Source: Streptococcus suis
GTDB taxonomy: Bacteria > Bacillota > Bacilli > Lactobacillales > Streptococcaceae
Direction of reading: 5' to 3'
Length of the DNA stretch: 64,000 nucleotides
Assembly: GCF_002964045.1 (NCBI RefSeq)
Contig: NZ_POPB01000466.1
Coordinates: forward strand, 1-64,000
The notes under the pieces were generated by a model. That model made no database searches. It worked only from the letters and a program-made list of their open reading frames with translations, and was not told where the DNA came from. Below are positions 59,895 to 64,000 of the stretch, piece after piece; the stretch's first letter is position 1; each line of letters opens with the position of its first letter. Position numbers and translations under genes: made by a program.

Positions 59895-60053
59895 ATGAGA
59901 ATTGTTAAATTCGAAAAAACAAGTGTTTGGAAAACCAATAATATCAAGCAGTTTGAAAAAAAGAGAAATTTGACACAATATGTGTTGAAGATAATTCAAA
60001 GAGAAATTGGTATAGTTTTTGCACCTAAAATTCTGTTGTCAAGGGTTGTTTAA
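59895..60053 (+). CDS. Possible small protein, 52 residues
   Basis: MRIVKFEKTSVWKTNNIKQF and RNLTQYVLKIIQREIGIVF. No ribosome-binding site is visible before the ATG and the sequence is AT-rich; coding is uncertain. Confidence 0.3.
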   Translation: MRIVKFEKTSVWKTNNIKQFEKKRNLTQYVLKIIQREIGIVFAPKILLSRVV

Positions 60054-60055
60054 AA

Positions 60056-60112
60056 AATGAGAAAAAAGGGTACTATTTTTCTCACGATTTTAGTGTTATA
60101 TTTGTATCATGA
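60056..60112 (+). promoter_or_regulatory. Dyad/promoter module, copy 2
   Basis: TGAGAAAAA (60058-60066) and TTTTTCTCA (60076-60084) around AGGGTACTA, then GTGTTA (60093-60098) and TATATTTGTATCAT. It lies 929 bp after copy 1 and directly ahead of the HNH-terminase genes, as expected for a late promoter. Confidence 0.65.
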
Positions 60113-60128
60113 ATTTTTATAAACAAGT

Positions 60129-60154
60129 AGGACAGCTGGGCAAGTTGTCCTTTT
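60129..60154 (+). terminator. Terminator-like hairpin after dyad module copy 2
   Basis: AGGACA (60129-60134) pairs with TGTCCT (60146-60151) followed by TTT. Weaker than the hairpin after copy 1. Confidence 0.45.
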
Positions 60155-60175
60155 CTGTTGTGGAAAGGAGTAATC

Positions 60176-60334
60176 ATGAAACCAAAACGATATCCATATT
60201 CTGGAAAACCAAAGAAAAAGGAAGTCATCCAATTCTTTTCTGAAAACCAACTCATCGCAACAAATATATTTGAAAGATGCGACAGACCAACACCAGAGAT
60301 AACTAAGCGATATATAGGGAGTGCAACTGTATGA
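60176..60334 (+). CDS. Small phage protein, 52 residues
   Basis: MKPKRYPYSGKPKKKEVIQFF then PTPEITKRYIGSATV. RBS AAAGGAG. The C-terminal PEITKRYIGS resembles PAITKRYIGI around the catalytic Tyr of the integrase-like protein 400 bp upstream. Function unknown. Overlaps the HNH gene by 4 bp. Confidence 0.6.
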   Translation: MKPKRYPYSGKPKKKEVIQFFSENQLIATNIFERCDRPTPEITKRYIGSATV

Positions 60335-60684
60335 CATTCAAACCTGTCCGAAAGACATTGAAGTCTAGTCGCTGGGAGAAGTTCCGTAGTCGAACTCTGA
60401 AACGTGACAAGTATCTCTGTCAAGAATCTCTGAGGTATGGAATTGAAGTACAAGCTGAAATGGTCCACCACATTTACCCAGTTTCAGAGTATCCAGAATT
60501 GGAGTTTATGTCGTGGAACGTGATTAGCTTGACCAACAAAATCCACGGAACATTCCATGACAGAAAGAATGACAAAGTCATAGGGCAAGGTCTTTACTGG
60601 CAACGGAAAAGAAAAAAAGAGTTTGAACAATTCTTCGAATCTAGGAAAGCCCCCCCTCATAACAAAAATTCTCAAAGCCATTAG
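60331..60684 (+). CDS. HNH endonuclease
   Basis: A 117-residue HNH nuclease: SRTLKRDKYLCQESLRYG, VHHIYPV (HH), WNVISLTNKIHGTFHDR (N and final H). HNH proteins encoded next to terminase genes assist DNA cutting during packaging in many tailed phages. Only one of the usual zinc Cys is seen. Confidence 0.88.
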   Translation: MTFKPVRKTLKSSRWEKFRSRTLKRDKYLCQESLRYGIEVQAEMVHHIYPVSEYPELEFMSWNVISLTNKIHGTFHDRKNDKVIGQGLYWQRKRKKEFEQFFESRKAPPHNKNSQSH

Positions 60685-60734
60685 AGGACCGGGAAGGAGA
60701 AGTTTTTCCCTCCCTTCAACATTTTGAGAATTTT
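60665..60734 (+). promoter_or_regulatory. Nested dyad upstream of the small terminase gene
   Basis: AAAATTCTCAAA (60665-60676) is the exact reverse complement of TTTGAGAATTTT (60723-60734). Between them GGGAAGGA (60691-60698) pairs with TTCCCTCCC (60706-60714) with one mismatch. The structure lies right before terS and is a candidate packaging (cos/pac) site. Confidence 0.5.
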
Positions 60735-60776
60735 GTGCAACGATTTCTAACACAAAATTGGGAAGGAGGTGAGAAA

Positions 60777-61142
60777 TTGGCTAGACCAATTACCCAGAAC
60801 ACTTTTAAGAACAGGACTGTGAAGTCAATGAAAGAAATGAGGACCTATTCTAAGCACTACGACGACCTCATAGAAATCTATTCAGGTTTGCTATATGACT
60901 ACCACATAGCACGGGAAGAGTTTATTGCCAACGGGTCACAAGTGACAGAAGAGCATGAGACATCTCGTGGTACGATCGTGGAACGAAAAACTCCGCTAGT
61001 TCAAACCATGGAGAATCTTCGCAAGGATATCCTGACATACTCAGACCGACTGCAGCTGAATCCAAAAGCTGCTAATGTGGAAGTGATAAAACCAGATAAG
61101 GAAGCTGGTGGACTGGAAGGGTTGATTGCCAACTTAACATGA
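60777..61142 (+). CDS. Phage terminase small subunit (P27 family)
   Basis: A 121-residue protein ([70 protein letters not shown]), typical of P27-family small terminases that recognise the packaging site. TTG 60777 follows a near-perfect GGAAGGAGGTGA. It overlaps terL by 4 bp. Confidence 0.85.
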   Translation: MARPITQNTFKNRTVKSMKEMRTYSKHYDDLIEIYSGLLYDYHIAREEFIANGSQVTEEHETSRGTIVERKTPLVQTMENLRKDILTYSDRLQLNPKAANVEVIKPDKEAGGLEGLIANLT

Positions 61143-62878
61143 CAAGAGCTCAAAAAATTCTCACTGACTTCCAAATCGCAAAGCAATATGCAGAAGATGT
61201 TGTTGCTGGCACAATTATTGCAGGGAAGCGACGGGCAAAGGCCTGTGCCAGATTTCTAAAAGACCTTGCCAGTGGAAAGTTTGATTTTCGTTCAGAACAA
61301 TTTGAATTTGTAATAAAGTTCATTGAGGGGCTGGTTGTTCACAGGAAAGGCGAATCGCTAGAAGGGAAACCGCTGACCAATGTTCCATTCATTTTGCAAG
61401 ACTGGCAAAAATTCTGCATTGTCAATTTATTTGGATTTTTCAAAAAGGGGACCTCCATCCGAAGATTTACAGAGGCCCTTTTTATGTTACCTCGTAAAAA
61501 CGGAAAGACTCCCTTTGCTTCCGCAATCTGCTTGGCCATGTCTGTTCTGGAAAATAAGAGCGGGACCAATGCTTATATCCTGGCAAACTCATTAAAACAG
61601 ACCCGTGAAAGTTTCGATTTCATTTCTCACACGGTTAAATACTGGAAGGACAAGTCAATCAGAATCAAGGATAACAATAATGAGCACAGCATCCGAAAAG
61701 AATTTTCCAATGGCTCATTCATCATCAATGCACTGGCTTCAGAAGAGGACAACCTAGACTCATTCAACGGTAACATCATCATCTTGGACGAAATCCATGG
61801 GATGAAGTCATCTAAGAAGTACACGCTGATGAAAAATGCCCAACGGGCTTTTCGGAATAAATTGCTTATGGCGATTACGACGGCAGGGGACAAACCAAAT
61901 GGCTTCTTAGCCCAGCGGTTGAAGTATTGCGACAAGGTCCTAGATGATTTGATTGAAGATGATAGCTTCTTCATTTTTATCTGTGATGCCGATGCCGATG
62001 CGGACGGAAAGATTATAGACTTCACGGACCCAATCCACATTCAACGAGCCAATCCATCGTTAGGAGTTACCGTAGAGTTGAGCGAGTTGTTGCATGATGC
62101 AGAGGTTGCTTATGCCGACCCACAGACCAGGAATGAATTTTTCAATAAGACTTTGAATATTTTCACGAACTCGATGACTGCTTACTTCGACCTCCAAACC
62201 TTCATTAATTCGGATGATAAGTACGATTGGAGCTTAGAAGAGTTGGCTCGGTTGCCTATCAAGTGGTTTGGTGGTGCCGACTTATCGAAGCTTCATGACT
62301 TAACAGCAGCTGCTCTATATGGGCAGTATGAAGGTGTGGATATTGTTATCACCCATGCCTTCTTTCCACGTATGGCCGCCCATGAGAAAGCTAATGATGA
62401 CGGCATCCCATTATTTGGTTGGGAGCAAGACGGCAATCTGACCATGAGTAACACACCAACCGTTTCCTATGATGATGTCATCAATTGGTTTAAGTCTATG
62501 AGGGACAAGGGTTTCAAAATCCAGAAAATTGGCTTTGATAAGAAGTTTGGTCGTGATTTTTTCACTGGGATGAAACGGTCAGGTTTTACGATTGTCGATG
62601 CACCGCAGTATTACTGGAAGAAGTCAGAGGGATTCCGCCGTATAGAAGTTAAGGCCTACAACGGTCAGCTTTATTATTGCCACAGCACCGCATTCGAATA
62701 CTGCGTGTCGAATGTTCGAGGAATTGAAAAAGTAGATGATATGATTCAATACGAAAAAGTAGAAAAGACATCACGCATTGACCTTTTTGACGCAGCAGTC
62801 TTTGCAGAATGCCAAATGCTAGAGGACACAGAGAAAGGTGGATATGTAAGTGATTGGTTGAAAGGAGCGAAAAATTGA
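61139..62878 (+). CDS. Phage terminase large subunit
   Basis: A 579-residue packaging motor: ATPase domain with Walker A-like [12 protein letters not shown] and Walker [11 protein letters not shown], then an RNase H-like nuclease domain with [13 protein letters not shown] (Asp) and [11 protein letters not shown] (final Asp). It pumps phage DNA into the prohead. Frame intact. Confidence 0.95.
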   Translation: MTRAQKILTDFQIAKQYAEDVVAGTIIAGKRRAKACARFLKDLASGKFDFRSEQFEFVIKFIEGLVVHRKGESLEGKPLTNVPFILQDWQKFCIVNLFGFFKKGTSIRRFTEALFMLPRKNGKTPFASAICLAMSVLENKSGTNAYILANSLKQTRESFDFISHTVKYWKDKSIRIKDNNNEHSIRKEFSNGSFIINALASEEDNLDSFNGNIIILDEIHGMKSSKKYTLMKNAQRAFRNKLLMAITTAGDKPNGFLAQRLKYCDKVLDDLIEDDSFFIFICDADADADGKIIDFTDPIHIQRANPSLGVTVELSELLHDAEVAYADPQTRNEFFNKTLNIFTNSMTAYFDLQTFINSDDKYDWSLEELARLPIKWFGGADLSKLHDLTAAALYGQYEGVDIVITHAFFPRMAAHEKANDDGIPLFGWEQDGNLTMSNTPTVSYDDVINWFKSMRDKGFKIQKIGFDKKFGRDFFTGMKRSGFTIVDAPQYYWKKSEGFRRIEVKAYNGQLYYCHSTAFEYCVSNVRGIEKVDDMIQYEKVEKTSRIDLFDAAVFAECQMLEDTEKGGYVSDWLKGAKN

Positions 62879-64000
62879 GTAAACGCAAACCGAAAAATTC
62901 AAACAAGATACGATCCGAGCCGTCTTCTAGCTTTCAGATGTTTGTCAATGAGGACTACTTCAGAACTATGGTCACCAATGGATACACCAGATTGTCTGAT
63001 TGCCCAGAGGTGCACATCGCAGTCCACAAGATTGCAAGCCTGGTGTCGTCAATGACTATTCACCTCATGGAGAATAGAGAGAATGGCGACGTCCGAATCA
63101 AAAACGAACTATCCAGAAAGATTGATATCAATCCTTACAAGTGGATGAGTCGGAAGAAATGGATATACAACATTGTCCGAACAATGATTTTGGAAGGGGA
63201 TGGTAATAGCATCATCTATCCAATCGTTGACAAAGAGGGGTTAATTCAAGACCTAAAACCTTTGCCACCGTCTAAAGTATCCTTCCAAGGGGATGCATTT
63301 GACTATCAAGTAGTCTATGACTATGATACGGTCTTCTCGCCTGACGAAGTGCTACACTTCTCCATCAATGCCGATCCAGAGAAACCATGGAAAGGGCAGG
63401 GATATCGTGTCGTGCTTTCTGACTTGCTTAGAAATTTAAAGCAAGCCTCAGCTACTAAAAACGAGTTTATGTCAGGAAAGTATATGCCGTCATTGATTAT
63501 CAAAACAGATGCCAATACGGCCGCACTGTCCTCGCAAGAAGGTCGTGACGAAGTCTTTGATATGTACCTCAAACAATCATCTGCTGGTAAGCCTTGGATT
63601 ATCCCAGCAGAGATTATGGACGTTCAACAGGTTAAGCCACTTAGTCTGAACGATATTGCAATTAAAGATTCGGTAGAAGTTGACAAGACTACGTTGGCAG
63701 GGATTTTGAGAATACCTGCCTTCTTTCTTGGCGTAGGAAAATTTAACAAGGAAGAATATGACAATTTTGTCACTAATACAATAAAGGAGTTTGCAGACAT
63801 CATTCAACACGAGATGACTAGCAAGCTCCTTTATTCCCCAAATCATTACTGGTTGTTCAATTATCGAAGTTTGTTGAACTACAGCATGAAAGAGCTGGCT
63901 GAAGTCGGGCAAAACCTCTACATCAGAGGTCTTGTGACTGGGAATGAAGTGAGGAACTGGCTGAATATGCCACCAGAAGAAGGTCTGGACCAGTTGGTTA
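62875..64000 (+). CDS. Phage portal protein (HK97 type), cut by the window
   Basis: TTG start overlapping the terL stop (TTGA). 375 codons are open to the edge, beginning [19 protein letters not shown]. Family pattern: [74 protein letters not shown], all typical of HK97-like portals through which DNA enters the head. Confidence 0.9.
   Translation, partial: MSKRKPKNSNKIRSEPSSSFQMFVNEDYFRTMVTNGYTRLSDCPEVHIAVHKIASLVSSMTIHLMENRENGDVRIKNELSRKIDINPYKWMSRKKWIYNIVRTMILEGDGNSIIYPIVDKEGLIQDLKPLPPSKVSFQGDAFDYQVVYDYDTVFSPDEVLHFSINADPEKPWKGQGYRVVLSDLLRNLKQASATKNEFMSGKYMPSLIIKTDANTAALSSQEGRDEVFDMYLKQSSAGKPWIIPAEIMDVQQVKPLSLNDIAIKDSVEVDKTTLAGILRIPAFFLGVGKFNKEEYDNFVTNTIKEFADIIQHEMTSKLLYSPNHYWLFNYRSLLNYSMKELAEVGQNLYIRGLVTGNEVRNWLNMPPEEGLDQLV

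Larger units (their letters stand above)
45684..64000. mobile_element. Prophage, siphovirus type, left part only
   Basis: Gene order integrase, lysogeny module, antirepressors, replication genes, ArpU-type late regulator, HNH endonuclease, terminase subunits and portal is that of temperate tailed phages of streptococci. Head, tail and lysis genes must lie to the right. Degenerate points (PcfJ frameshift, 57.5-kb scar) suggest some decay, but the core packaging genes are intact. Confidence 0.93.

Noticed and set aside
59733-60053. A 106-codon frame starting inside the integrase-like gene
   Set aside because: The first half is an out-of-frame shadow of the integrase-like gene; only the part from ATG 59895 could be real and it lacks a ribosome-binding site.

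Overview
The window reads as a low-GC Firmicute chromosome, most likely Streptococcus suis or a close relative. Evidence: streptococcal core blocks (argG-argH; rnpA-yidC-khpB-rpmH; tatD-rnmV-rsmA; rsgA-rpe-thiN-rmuC-yhaM; purR; pbp2A-rpmG-secE-nusG), a serine-rich repeat adhesin with KxGKxW-type export signal and LPxTG anchor, a tRNA lacking an encoded CCA, and a streptococcal siphovirus-type prophage. Species is inferred from gene content and style; no search was run.

Layout. 1-1.55 kb: 5' part of an IS1182-type element. 1.67-7.7 kb: a 2019-residue serine-rich repeat glycoprotein with two nested scales of internal duplication. 7.8-10.4 kb: a LytTR regulator with direct-repeat operator, a LiaF-like membrane partner and an MFS exporter. 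10.4-18.8 kb: core metabolism and translation (gltX, argGH, rnpA, yidC, khpB, rpmH). 18.8-20.2 kb: tatD and rnmV. 20.2-23.7 kb: a small accessory island between rnmV and rsmA holding two toxin-antitoxin pairs (RelBE/ParE type, YefM-YoeB), a NUDIX gene broken by a hairpin repeat, and an FRG-domain protein. 23.7-33.2 kb: rsmA and a YdcF-like gene, then an envelope operon behind a leader with an intrinsic terminator (membrane glycosyltransferase-like protein plus LtaS-like sulfatase), a heterodimeric ABC exporter and a tRNA-Leu. 33.7-45.1 kb: core block from rsgA to nusG. 45.66 kb to the right edge: a prophage apparently inserted in the 3' end of a tRNA gene (left part only).

Prophage order: integrase; leftward lysogeny cluster (MazF/PemK-like protein, ImmA-like protease, CI repressor); operator region; rightward early genes with two antirepressors and a leftward two-gene cassette between them; small proteins; PcfK and a frameshifted PcfJ; DnaD-like and DnaC-like replication proteins; a deletion scar; lipoprotein; ArpU-type late regulator; a duplicated dyad/promoter module; integrase-like protein; HNH endonuclease; terminase small and large subunits; portal (cut by the window).

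The most unusual signal is a family of small two-hairpin modules at seven sites (21.4, 33.3-33.5 and 45.2-45.5 kb). Six or seven bases pair around a 3-nt loop, then a conserved box ATCTCCAACCT, then a longer hairpin. Both stems differ in sequence from copy to copy while pairing is kept, and one copy has split a NUDIX gene.
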